Shown here: in pieces, positions 7,585 through 14,597 of the stretch | Layout of the letters: the number at the start of each line of letters is the position of its first letter | Position numbering within the stretch: position 1 is the first letter of the stretch | Origin: a virus | Direction: 5' to 3' (one strand) | Virus record (IMG/VR): IMGVR_UViG_3300017767_000050 | Coordinates: 1-35,234 of that record | Length of the DNA: 35,234 bases | Translations under genes and position numbers: made by a program | The notes under the pieces: model-generated | Databases searched by the model: none | The model's input: the letters and a program-made list of their open reading frames with translations, nothing else | What the model was told of the DNA's origin: nothing

Positions 7585-9243
7585 TCAATATCCTCCTGCT
7601 TTCATTTTAATTGTTTCTAAACTTTTATTTGTTACGTGATCTGGGCCTTCTCCTCCGTTCGCCATTCGCAAATAACGAATTAAATCAAAGAAGTCCTTTA
7701 AAGCCTCGTCGCCTCTACCCATAGCACCATAATGGACCAAAGAATCAATTAAGTTGCCGCAACTTTCGTGAATAAAACATCTAGGCCTATTGGCTTTATC
7801 AATTTCAACATTAGGGTTGTAGCTAAACCATTCGTCTAAAGCCGTAATCCCAATTTCTTCGCTTCGGCCATCACTTGGGTAAAAGATCATTCCTTCTTCA
7901 TCAAACGAAGTAAACAAATCGTCGTTGTTTTCGTTTTCCCTAGCAAAATAACGACAATCTCCTATTCTTTCAAAAACTTCGATCCCCATTTCCTCTTCGA
8001 TTTCGTTAAATAAATCGACATAACCCTTTACGTCGTAGCCTTCTTTCTTGGCAGCTGGGCCAACTTTCCATTTAGGGTCACCAAACACCGCCCACTCGCC
8101 GTAGGTGTCCCTGTCTGGCCACTCTCGCCCAATGTAAACGTTTCCTGACTTGTCAACGCTAGCCCATATGGCTGTGTAGTTTCTAGCACCGGCGGGGTCA
8201 ACCACTTGGTAATGAGTAAAGTTTTTATTGTTACTAATATCTGGGAACTTCATCCCATATTTATTAGTTTTGTCCGATAGTACATTTACTTCAGGGCTAA
8301 ACAAAGGCAACAAGGTTGTCATAGACCTAACGGGCATTCCATAGGCTCTAACCAATATTTCTTCTTCTGGACGATTTGCTAAATCTTTTGCCAGTCTAGG
8401 GTAGCCCCCAAAAGGGTTTTCGATTGAATGCAAATACGTTACCGCAGCGTCTCTGTTTGGACTGTACTGTTTAACGGGTAGCTCCCTGTCGTCTAATAAC
8501 TTGGCAGGCTTTGTTTCAAGGGTTTGAGCCCCTTTTAAATAATCAGAAATAAACGGGGTATACCCGTCAATTGGCGTAAAGCCAATAATCATTTTGCTGT
8601 CTCTGGTAGCTAGCCTAAAACGCAATGTATCAACCAATGTAGAATCACCTAAATACTCATCTAACCAAACGCCTATGTTAAGACCCTTAGGGTTTTTAAA
8701 ACCAAACTGAAAACCTTCTACAATTGTTTGGTTGTTTGAAAACTGAGTGTAAGTCTTAAAGTCAACTCTAGTCCTGGTATCTGGATAAATAAAACTACTA
8801 CCAGTAAAACCGTTCTTCATTGAAAAGTTAATGTAACCCTCAATCCCCTTGGTTTTTTTCTTAAACTCTTTGGGCATCATTTCCCAAACCGCAGCCTGTT
8901 GAATTTTTACGCTAGTATCAGCATTTTGACTAAAACATACGATGTGCCCATCCGTGCTTTCAGTCGCTGCTTCCATAACCATTTTGGCACAGCCGGTTGT
9001 TTTTCCGCTACGATTTCCCCCAAGCGTTAAACATTCCCCATAATTTGCTAAACCCCAACGCATCCTTTCCCAACCTTCTAGCCCAAAACCAAAACGCAAT
9101 GGATCACGGTTAGCACTAGCTATCCTCCCTTCGTGGGCCTCGTGCAAAGCCTTCAAAGCAGCAGAATCAGTCTGACCAAGAAAAATTATTTCTTCATCAG
9201 TTGGACTCCTTAGCATTGGGTGCTTGGTAAACTTTAAATTCAT
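7585..9243 (-). CDS. terL: terminase large subunit (packaging ATPase/nuclease)
   Basis: The 552-aa motor protein cuts concatemeric DNA and pumps it through the portal. The Walker A is GGNRSGKT at residues 75-82. A Walker B-like strand NIGVWLDEYLG lies at about 189-199 with D195/E196, followed by the coupling motif GFTP at 221-224. The C-terminal RNase-H-like nuclease shows VVDPAG (D349), a central RIGDCR (D429), and DFFDLIRYL (D517/D520) as metal ligand candidates. The start at 9243 overlaps the previous stop by one base. Length and motif order match tailed-phage TerL. Confidence 0.95.
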   Translation of the reverse strand: MNLKFTKHPMLRSPTDEEIIFLGQTDSAALKALHEAHEGRIASANRDPLRFGFGLEGWERMRWGLANYGECLTLGGNRSGKTTGCAKMVMEAATESTDGHIVCFSQNADTSVKIQQAAVWEMMPKEFKKKTKGIEGYINFSMKNGFTGSSFIYPDTRTRVDFKTYTQFSNNQTIVEGFQFGFKNPKGLNIGVWLDEYLGDSTLVDTLRFRLATRDSKMIIGFTPIDGYTPFISDYLKGAQTLETKPAKLLDDRELPVKQYSPNRDAAVTYLHSIENPFGGYPRLAKDLANRPEEEILVRAYGMPVRSMTTLLPLFSPEVNVLSDKTNKYGMKFPDISNNKNFTHYQVVDPAGARNYTAIWASVDKSGNVYIGREWPDRDTYGEWAVFGDPKWKVGPAAKKEGYDVKGYVDLFNEIEEEMGIEVFERIGDCRYFARENENNDDLFTSFDEEGMIFYPSDGRSEEIGITALDEWFSYNPNVEIDKANRPRCFIHESCGNLIDSLVHYGAMGRGDEALKDFFDLIRYLRMANGGEGPDHVTNKSLETIKMKAGGY

Positions 9244-9446
9244 TAACCTCCTAGGTCTTCAAGAGCAGCGTAAAACGCATCAAACAATCGCTCTGGAGAC
9301 GAACCAACAATCATTAGCTCTCCATTATTAACAGCAATAACCCAAGATTCTTCAAAATGTAACTTTGACAATTCTTCAAGAATAGGAATTAAACCCTCAT
9401 GTATTTTTTTATTTGAGTCTTCGTCTTCATCAGCAAATCTATACAT
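9243..9446 (-). CDS. small acidic protein between terminase subunits, 67 aa
   Basis: Begins MYRFADEDEDSNKKIHEG and continues with two short amphipathic helices around a beta segment (SWVIAVNNGELMIVGSS). It overlaps TerS by 8 bases and TerL by one, so is coupled to both. Unknown family; a terminase accessory role is possible from position. Confidence 0.65.
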   Translation of the reverse strand: MYRFADEDEDSNKKIHEGLIPILEELSKLHFEESWVIAVNNGELMIVGSSPERLFDAFYAALEDLGG

Positions 9447-10008
9447 CTGTTACCTCCTCTACTTTAGCTTTTTTCATTTGTTTTAACTTTTCTTCCGCAT
9501 CCTTTGCAGCTTTTTCATAATCTTCTTGGGTATACACTACCCTTTCTTCATTTATGTTACTTGCTTCACCACGAGCAGTTAATGCTTCTCTACTTGCGTT
9601 TGCTTTGGCTATGCTTAGCTCCTTTAAGTCTTTAAAGCCAACTTGCAAGTCCCCGCTTTCTAGCTTGGCGGAAACCTTGTCTATTAATTGATTTTCTAAA
9701 TCAGCAAACCTTAGGTAAACCCTAGCAGCCAACTTTCCGCCTAGCTCACGCCAGTTTCCAACAAAATCAGCATACTCTACAATTATTGTGCTTACGCTGT
9801 AGGGATCTGCCTTGAGCTTTTTGCAAATCTTTGTTTGACTCCAGCCTTGGCTCCACAAAAACAAAATTTCAGTAACCCGATCAGGATTCGACATTGTCAT
9901 GTCGCTCCTTGCAAAAAATTCACTCATTTCCTTTGAGTGTTTTTTTTCAATGACCCTAGCCCTTATGTCTGAGTACAAATCTAATTCTAAATCTTTACCT
10001 TCTGACAT
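9439..10008 (-). CDS. terS: terminase small subunit
   Basis: The 189-aa protein directly precedes TerL (with one small gene between). A helix-turn-helix lies at about residues 45-80 (ILFLWSQGWSQTKICKKL, then SVSTIIVEY), expected for recognising packaging DNA. A central helical oligomerisation region (RVYLRFADLENQLIDKV) and a charged C-terminal tail (EEKLKQMKKAKVEEV) follow. The ATG at 10008 (MSEGKDLELD) is chosen over an in-frame TTG three codons upstream. Confidence 0.8.
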   Translation of the reverse strand: MSEGKDLELDLYSDIRARVIEKKHSKEMSEFFARSDMTMSNPDRVTEILFLWSQGWSQTKICKKLKADPYSVSTIIVEYADFVGNWRELGGKLAARVYLRFADLENQLIDKVSAKLESGDLQVGFKDLKELSIAKANASREALTARGEASNINEERVVYTQEDYEKAAKDAEEKLKQMKKAKVEEVTDV

Positions 10009-10009
10009 A

Positions 10010-10240
10010 TTAAACAATTATACGCCTTATGTCGTGGCGGATAGGAGGGCTTTTAAAGGGTTGGGTTTCAATGGTGGAGGAAGTGGGAGTTGCACCCACG
10101 TCCGAAGGTGGTGACTCTGTGACAGGTGACACTGTGACACCTACTTTCGTCGAATCTAATTTTCCCCCCCTAAATCTACTTTCATACTCTTTTATGTCCG
10201 TGTAAAAAGGTTCTTTAGGTTTAAATACGGTGTTGTTCAT
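10010..10240 (-). CDS. doubtful ORF overlapping a tmRNA-like element, 76 aa
   Basis: The N-terminal half (MNNTVFKPKEPFYTDIKEY) looks coding-like and overlaps the endolysin end by 20 bases. The C-terminal half is Pro/Ser/Thr/Val-rich (VTVSPVTESPPSDVGATPTS) and is exactly the part that overlays the tRNA-like element at 10072-10168. Either a short gene was extended into a structured RNA or the whole frame is fortuitous. The stop lies just before the TerS start. Confidence 0.35.
   Translation of the reverse strand: MNNTVFKPKEPFYTDIKEYESRFRGGKLDSTKVGVTVSPVTESPPSDVGATPTSSTIETQPFKSPPIRHDIRRIIV
10072..10168 (-). ncRNA. tmRNA tRNA-like-domain element (partial/minimal ssrA-like)
   Basis: On the minus strand the element starts GGGGGAA, followed five bases later by GATTCGACG, the hallmark of tmRNA 5' ends. 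It finishes with TTCGGAC, a T-arm (GTGGG, loop TGCAACT, CCCAC), TTCCTCC and ACCA. GGGGGAA pairs with TTCCTCC (one G-T wobble) as a 7-bp acceptor stem, with A and CCA following. The 3' end closely resembles the E. coli tmRNA 3' end as I remember it. The inner 45 bases can form a partial GAA/GGTG with CACC/TTC stem and contain four TCAC repeats. No mRNA-like domain or tag frame fits in 97 nt. It may be a relic, an attP-type copy of host ssrA, or a functional mini-RNA. The T-loop has G in place of the usual second T. Confidence 0.45.
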
Positions 10241-10673
10241 GCAGTTTTTTGCATTTTTCCCAATATGAAATTGTTGATTTCTTTGTGTAGCCCAGCGGGC
10301 CACCGTGGTGAATCCTCGAAACAAATTCTTCATAACTCATATTGTTGGGTTTGCACTCTATCTTAGCATACCGATTCATGTATGCTAAAAAAATATCTGT
10401 CGCCTTTAGCGGGTTTAGTGCATCAACGTGATCCCAATCAGCATTAGCGTGTTTTGCGGCGTCAACAACATATCCCTTGTGCATTTGCAAAATACCCAAA
10501 GCTTCCCCGCCATCCCCTACAGCATTTACAGGATCAGGATGTCCACCGGTTTCTACCGCAATTAAAATAGCTATAATTTGAAGTAAGCTCATATATGAAG
10601 ACAAATAACAGCACATTATTGCTGTCAAGACAATAATTAGAATTATTCTAAATAAGAACATAGCATGGCCCAT
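10221..10673 (-). CDS. membrane-anchored lysozyme/transglycosylase-like endolysin
   Basis: The 150-aa protein has a hydrophobic N-terminus (residues 5-39, FRIILIIVLTAIM) without an evident cleavage site, suggesting a signal-anchor-release type endolysin. The catalytic part begins with AVETGG (E41 the likely catalytic acid) and continues AVGDGGEALGILQMH (about 51-65), the pattern of SLT/lysozyme-like phage muramidases. It is the first gene of the leftward late transcription unit. The start may be 10673 or 10661. It would degrade peptidoglycan at lysis or entry; substrate bond not determinable. Confidence 0.7.
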   Translation of the reverse strand: MGHAMFLFRIILIIVLTAIMCCYLSSYMSLLQIIAILIAVETGGHPDPVNAVGDGGEALGILQMHKGYVVDAAKHANADWDHVDALNPLKATDIFLAYMNRYAKIECKPNNMSYEEFVSRIHHGGPLGYTKKSTISYWEKCKKLHEQHRI

Positions 10674-10709
10674 GAGTAAATTATTTTTAAAATAGAGAGT
10701 TAATGAATT

Positions 10710-10740
10710 TTTTGACCCAAGTCGGAAAAAGTTTTGACCC
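10710..10740 (-). promoter_or_regulatory. tandem operator upstream of the late genes
   Basis: On the minus strand GGGTCAAAA occurs twice, at 10732-10740 and 10710-10718, with a 22-bp period (about two helical turns). It lies 37 bases upstream of the endolysin start. A/T-rich sequence with a possible -10 (TATTTT) follows at about 10683-10700. The spacing is typical of an activator binding on one DNA face. Its role as the late promoter is inferred. Confidence 0.45.
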
Positions 10741-10917
10741 CCTCCCCCCCTATGCAGTCATCGGCTGCTCTGTTTTGGGCCGAGCGCAGCGAGGCCAACC
10801 CGACCAAAGGGAGGACTACGCGAGCATGGCGAGCATCCACTGCAACGACCGACAGTGCCGCGAGGCACCGAGGATAGGAAGGTCCCTCAACGCTTGCGAG
10901 TATGGCGAGCTCTGTTT
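10741..10917. other. GC-rich noncoding block with short repeats
   Basis: The base composition is clearly richer in G+C than the flanks. GCGAGCATG-GCGAGCATC and TGCGAGTATGGCGAGCTC are related repeats about 75 bases apart, and GAGCGCAGCGAGG lies nearby. I see no convincing coding frame; a 145-aa plus-strand frame here is compositionally odd and overlaps the 97-aa minus gene. It may be a structured RNA or decayed DNA. Confidence 0.4.
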
Positions 10918-10933
10918 AAAAAGGCCGAAGCCC
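10918..10933 (-). terminator. short UUCG-loop terminator
   Basis: On the minus strand GGC-TTCG-GCC is followed by TTTTT immediately after the stop of the 97-aa gene. The stem is short but has the very stable C(UUCG)G loop. It would separate that gene from the late promoter region. Confidence 0.55.
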
Positions 10934-10936
10934 GTG

Positions 10937-11230
10937 TTACTCTCGTGTGAGAGCTTCTACTATCCAGTTACGCCTGAGCTTGGCTATGATGTTTTGTGCT
11001 TGGGTCACACTGTCATCGTCGAGTATAGACTGGAGTGTGTCCCAGGTCTCGTTCTTACGCAATGCCTCTGCGTGGTCCCTATCGAAACAGAGCTGGTGGT
11101 ATTCCTCTGCTATCTGGTGCCCCATCATGTCCTTAGCTAGGTTTTCGTAACCTATGGGGGTTGGGCTTATCATATCTTGTTGGTCGCGTACCCACTGTCT
11201 GCGTTCTTCTGTATGTGTATCGTTATTCAT
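10937..11230 (-). CDS. unknown hydrophilic protein, 97 aa
   Basis: Begins MNNDTHTEERRQWVRDQQDM and is helical and charged, with several His and Trp residues, ending NIIAKLRRNWIVEALTRE. The start is preceded by an A-rich leader (ACTAAGAAAT). It stands alone between noncoding stretches, followed by a terminator. Its G+C content and T/G-rich plus strand match the amidoligase cassette more than the virion genes. Function unknown; possibly an early host-takeover or accessory protein. Confidence 0.6.
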   Translation of the reverse strand: MNNDTHTEERRQWVRDQQDMISPTPIGYENLAKDMMGHQIAEEYHQLCFDRDHAEALRKNETWDTLQSILDDDSVTQAQNIIAKLRRNWIVEALTRE

Positions 11231-11604
11231 ATTTCTTAGTATTTACTGTTACTGAGCCTGACATCGTGTCTACTCAACTGAACTCATCGGTCACGGCAAG
11301 TCAGGGTGGAGATCGCGTAGCGATACTACCTTGAATGACGTGATAAGATTAGAGAAGTTGAGAGAGAGAGAGAGATCGTTCTTTCTTGCCTCCATGAATG
11401 TAACCATCGGTTACGCTGTTTAACCCGTTGTTTGTCATGCACATAAAAAAAGATGAAAATAATTGTAACCAAACGTGCTTTTCAAACGTTCGTGTTAAGA
11501 AACACTGCAAATAACTGTGTGCTTTGTATGACATCCTGAGTATTACTATTTGTTTTGTTACGGATATGGATTCCCTCGAATTATAGGGTTTGTTTGTCAC
11601 CAAC
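11231..11604. other. intergenic stretch without a recognisable gene
   Basis: It contains a GA dinucleotide run at about 11358-11374, a perfect hairpin GTAACC-ATC-GGTTAC at 11400-11414 and another, ATCGC-GTA-GCGAT, at 11312-11324. A 92-aa minus frame here begins inside the terminator at 11605-11649 and is not convincing. Promoters for the 97-aa gene are expected near 11240-11290, but no strong pair of boxes is seen. Confidence 0.5.
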
Positions 11605-11649
11605 AAAAAAAAGGCAACCACACCCAATACTTGACTGGATGTGGCTGCC
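11605..11649 (-). terminator. strong intrinsic terminator ending the amidoligase cassette
   Basis: On the minus strand a 37-base hairpin (GGCAGCCACATCC with GGGTGTGGTTGCC, two mismatches) is followed by eight T residues. It lies just after the membrane-helix frame at 11655-11759 and about 100 bases after the amidotransferase gene, marking the end of the leftward cassette transcript. Confidence 0.85.
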
Positions 11650-11654
11650 CTGTG

Positions 11655-11759
11655 TTATCCTGAGAGTATGATCGAAGCTAAGCTAACTAGCGTTATCAAC
11701 AGCAGAAGTATGGTGATGATACCTTCTTCGATGAACTGCCAGATCCTTATCCCTGTATG
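11655..11759 (-). CDS. start-less transmembrane-helix frame after the amidotransferase
   Basis: The open frame of 34 codons encodes HTGIRIWQFIEEG, then a strongly hydrophobic helix (IITILLLLITLVSLASIIL) and stop. It has no ATG, GTG or TTG before the helix and overlaps the last codons of the upstream gene in the -1 frame. It could be a C-terminal membrane anchor added by frameshifting, a gene with an unusual start, or chance. The clean single-helix composition between gene and terminator argues against chance. Confidence 0.4.
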   Translation of the reverse strand, partial: HTGIRIWQFIEEGIITILLLLITLVSLASIILSG

Positions 11760-12796
11760 TCATATGTTTCCATGTCGTATGTCTCCTTTCTGTATTCTGC
11801 GAAGTGTTGGGCATACTCTGATGGTTTTACTGAGTAACCAAAGTACAGCCAACAAGAGTGTGTGTTGCCTTCTAGGTCTATACAGTCGATGATCTCGCGT
11901 CTGTATGTGTATGGATGTCCTTCGAGAGAGTCTATTGCTTCTCTGACTGATGGACTGTTTGCTTCGTAGATCTCTACCGCGATCTGTGATCCCTTGATGT
12001 TTTGGTCCTTGAAGACCATTGGGCATCCCATTACTTCCATCTTGTATTCTTCGTTGGTGAATCCTGATCCGATGAAATCTGAGTCTCCCAATAGCCTGTG
12101 ATTGTTGTGACTTGCTTTGAGTGTGCCGTAGACTGCAACCTTGTGATTGCCGTTCCATCCGAATGCTGGGAATGGTTCAGTTGTTCTGTAGGCGTAATGA
12201 TTTGAGTAGGCATCCCACTCGAACTCGTCATAGTCATCCTCTAGACTCTTGCTTGTGTACGACTTTGACGTCCCATTCCACAGGTAGCCTGTTGGCGTTT
12301 GCTTTGCAAAGCAGTTGGACTTGGAGTACCACACGCCTTCTTTCTTGTGCCAAGTGCCGTAGCGTTTGACTGATGGCTTTTGCGAAACACTCCTGTTTAC
12401 GATTGCGAATCTAGTCTCTGTCATGGACAGTATCTTTTCTACAACCTCTGGGCATTCACCCTCAAGGAGCTCTGCTACGCACTCTGTGTCTGTCTTGTTC
12501 TTTGATCCTAGTGGAACTGTACCATTAGAGAATAGTACGTCGTCCGAATTAGGTATTGGGAACGGGTGACAGTTGGCTTTGTTGACCTTGCCTACAGTGG
12601 CGAAGCGGTAGTGTGCTAGGTATGGTCGTTTCATTGCCATTAGCTTTCGTGCTTTGTCGTAGTCTGTGGTCTTGACCAACTCTCCGTCGTCAAGGAAGAC
12701 AATACCGAATCCATCTGGATTGATTTGCTCGGCGTTGTCGATGATTAGCTCTGGTATTCGCGTCTTTGCGCGTTCTTTATGTATTATGATGCACAT
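11747..12796 (-). CDS. glutamine amidotransferase (class II) fused to gamma-glutamylcyclotransferase
   Basis: The 349-aa two-domain protein starts MCIIIHK, placing Cys2 where the class-II (Ntn) glutaminase nucleophile sits. Matching motifs are NPDGFGI (26-32), AHYRFATVG (61-69), NCHPFP (75-80) and SNGTV (90-94). The C-terminal half is a GGCT/AIG2-like domain: VAVYGTLK (220-227) and DSLEGHPYTYRREI (289-302), where the conserved acid E292 and Tyr/Arg cluster lie. The N-domain would release ammonia from glutamine; the C-domain would cleave or cyclise gamma-glutamyl amides. It follows the amidoligase by 7 bases, so the two very likely act together. The physiological substrate is unknown. Confidence 0.85.
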   Translation of the reverse strand: MCIIIHKERAKTRIPELIIDNAEQINPDGFGIVFLDDGELVKTTDYDKARKLMAMKRPYLAHYRFATVGKVNKANCHPFPIPNSDDVLFSNGTVPLGSKNKTDTECVAELLEGECPEVVEKILSMTETRFAIVNRSVSQKPSVKRYGTWHKKEGVWYSKSNCFAKQTPTGYLWNGTSKSYTSKSLEDDYDEFEWDAYSNHYAYRTTEPFPAFGWNGNHKVAVYGTLKASHNNHRLLGDSDFIGSGFTNEEYKMEVMGCPMVFKDQNIKGSQIAVEIYEANSPSVREAIDSLEGHPYTYRREIIDCIDLEGNTHSCWLYFGYSVKPSEYAQHFAEYRKETYDMETYDIQG

Positions 12797-12803
12797 GGTA
12801 TGA

Positions 12804-14324
12804 TTAGATGAACTCTGAGATGTCGGAGCTTATTACTCCATTGTTTAGGTAGTTTTCGAAGGATTTGGCTAGTGCTAGGATCTTGTCCTTTTTCTCTAGT
12901 CCGTAGACCTCGTCAAGTAGCGAAGATGTGTTTCTAAGGTAGTCGTCGAATGACCTGGACTCCTTCATTGCACGTATTGTACAGTGAAAGAGTTTGTATC
13001 GCCAGATCAACTGTTTTTTGCTTTTGACCCTGGATGGTAGTCTGAACTCCAAGAAGTTTCTGCCTCTAACTCTGATGACGTCATATCTGTCTTGGTATGC
13101 TGCTTCGTCGAGTTTTTTGTTTTTGGAACAATACTCTGACCTTAGGCGGAACCGCCATAGGGCATATATTAGACCTGCGTATGGTCTTATTTCAGCTAGA
13201 CCAAATGAGCGTGTGTACTCATTGCACCTTACTGATACGTGACCTCCAGCTCTTGTTGTTTCTACTGGGGCGTCGATATAGTCTGACATTCTTATGTCCT
13301 GTCTGATGTCTTTTGATTGAAACAGATCGTAAGCGTTCGACACGCCTTCGATTCCGCAAGACGAATCGGTTTCCCACTTCCAGAAGAATGGTTGATCTTC
13401 TATTTCATCACCCTCGCTTCTTACCGTTTGTCCAGTGTCCTCGTTATATACGAATTCTTTTTCTATTTCGAATCCAATGGTCCACTTGGCTCCTGCGGGT
13501 TCCTTGATTTCTTTGTGTGTGCTGGAGTGGTATGCCAGGACCCTGTTTTCTGTTGGTACAGATCGGTATTCGTCTGTGAATTCACAGTAGAAGCATTCGT
13601 CTGCGTGAAGCCACTCCTCAATGTCAGTGGCGAATTTGTATTCCTCTGTTCGCATTGGATTTATCCACTGGTTCAGAGATTCTGACCACTCCAAGCTGCC
13701 TTTTAGGTCGTACTCTTGTAGCTCTTCGACCCACTTGCAGTCTGTTGCTAGTAGGTGCAGGTCCTTATACTCGTTGTACACTGTATGGTCGATGTGTGTT
13801 ATCCTCCATCCGTAGGCGCTGATTTGCGTGTTGTTTACGTGTGCAATCACTATGTCCTCGTTTTTGTGGACAATGTTTCTCCAGTTTGCACATTTCCATG
13901 TTGGATATTTTATTGGGTTGAACAATGACTCTACTAAGATGTTTTCTATCTCTTCGAGTGTGTTGCCTTCGTCCCACACGAACTTGCCGATGTTCCATTT
14001 GTGGATCAAATCGTCGTTGTTGTACGTGCGAATAATCCTTCCGAGTCTAGAGTGATTCATCCTCCAGTCATTTTTTATGATTGCGGATGCCAGTAGACCC
14101 GGTTGTTTTTCCAACTCCTCTAGGGATATTTCGTGTATTATCTCTCTTGCAGTTGCTGAGTCTTGTGTGTAGTCTCGCAACAGGAGGTTGTGTATTGGGA
14201 GGTTGGCCCCGATTGTTGGGTGTATGTGACACTCTTGTCCTTCTCCTTGGAAGAACACTAGGTTGTAGTTCAATGGTGTTTCGATCTCTACTGGATCGTC
14301 TACGCTGGGTGTTGGTATGTACAT
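12804..14324 (-). CDS. glutamine-synthetase-like amidoligase with large N-terminal extension
   Basis: The C-terminal 230 residues of this 506-aa protein match the amidoligase (COOH-NH2 ligase) pattern. KWTIGFEIEKEF (280-291) carries the E-x-E strand, WETDSSCGIEG (317-327) the D-x-S...G-x-E motif, AGGHVSV (359-365) the GG/H motif, and RNFLEFRLPS (422-431) the terminal E-F-R. These residues would bind ATP-Mg and activate a carboxylate for amide formation. Residues 1-278 are not recognised and include a C-x-x-C pair (244-247) and many Trp/His residues, perhaps a substrate-recognition region. The gene lies in an operon with a 76-aa protein and the GATase-GGCT fusion. Confidence 0.82.
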   Translation of the reverse strand: MYIPTPSVDDPVEIETPLNYNLVFFQGEGQECHIHPTIGANLPIHNLLLRDYTQDSATAREIIHEISLEELEKQPGLLASAIIKNDWRMNHSRLGRIIRTYNNDDLIHKWNIGKFVWDEGNTLEEIENILVESLFNPIKYPTWKCANWRNIVHKNEDIVIAHVNNTQISAYGWRITHIDHTVYNEYKDLHLLATDCKWVEELQEYDLKGSLEWSESLNQWINPMRTEEYKFATDIEEWLHADECFYCEFTDEYRSVPTENRVLAYHSSTHKEIKEPAGAKWTIGFEIEKEFVYNEDTGQTVRSEGDEIEDQPFFWKWETDSSCGIEGVSNAYDLFQSKDIRQDIRMSDYIDAPVETTRAGGHVSVRCNEYTRSFGLAEIRPYAGLIYALWRFRLRSEYCSKNKKLDEAAYQDRYDVIRVRGRNFLEFRLPSRVKSKKQLIWRYKLFHCTIRAMKESRSFDDYLRNTSSLLDEVYGLEKKDKILALAKSFENYLNNGVISSDISEFI

Positions 14325-14555
14325 TTATTTTTTGGTTTTGATTTTTTCTATTGATTTTGCCCAGATCAGATCAACTAGATCCGGTGCGTATTGATACAAC
14401 ATTTCGGCGATTTGCTCACCGTTTGCCGTTATGTCTATTGACCGAATGTCCAGATCTTCATCTATCCATTCTGTCTCTAGGTCCCCAGTTTGCCCAGGGA
14501 TGTAGTCTGCTTCGACCGTAATCTTGCAGTTGTTTATGTTTGTTTTTATTATCAT
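14325..14555 (-). CDS. small acidic protein, first gene of the amidoligase cassette, 76 aa
   Basis: Begins MIIKTNINNCKITVEADY, has an acidic middle (LETEWIDEDLDIRSIDI) and a basic tail (IEKIKTKK). The stop abuts the amidoligase start. ATG at 14555 is preferred because the -10 box candidate at 14568-14575 would make longer starts leaderless. No family recognised; it might be the acceptor or a partner of the amidoligase, but nothing shows this. Confidence 0.6.
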   Translation of the reverse strand: MIIKTNINNCKITVEADYIPGQTGDLETEWIDEDLDIRSIDITANGEQIAEMLYQYAPDLVDLIWAKSIEKIKTKK

Positions 14556-14567
14556 ATTATTACATTT

Positions 14568-14597
14568 TATATATAACTTAATCGTCATATATCTCAA
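14568..14597 (-). promoter_or_regulatory. leftward promoter of the amidoligase cassette
   Basis: On the minus strand TTGAGA (14592-14597) is followed after 16-18 bases by TATATA/TATAAA (14568-14575), a sigma-70-like arrangement just upstream of the 76-aa gene. The resulting leader would be very short, about 10 bases. Confidence 0.5.

Noticed and set aside
10072-10147. Ordinary tRNA gene
   Set aside because: A T-arm and CCA end are present, but the 76-base window has no matching acceptor 5' strand, D-arm or anticodon arm. The acceptor partner lies at 10162-10168 with a tmRNA-type 5' motif.
10703-11140. 145-aa plus-strand frame in the GC-rich region
   Set aside because: Overlaps the better-supported 97-aa minus gene, has odd Cys/Pro composition and no neighbours on that strand.
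11358-11376. GA dinucleotide run as a functional regulatory site
   Set aside because: A short simple repeat with no nearby promoter evidence; noted only as part of the intergenic description.
11349-11627. 92-aa minus-strand frame
   Set aside because: Begins inside a strong terminator hairpin and has unstructured composition with no start context.
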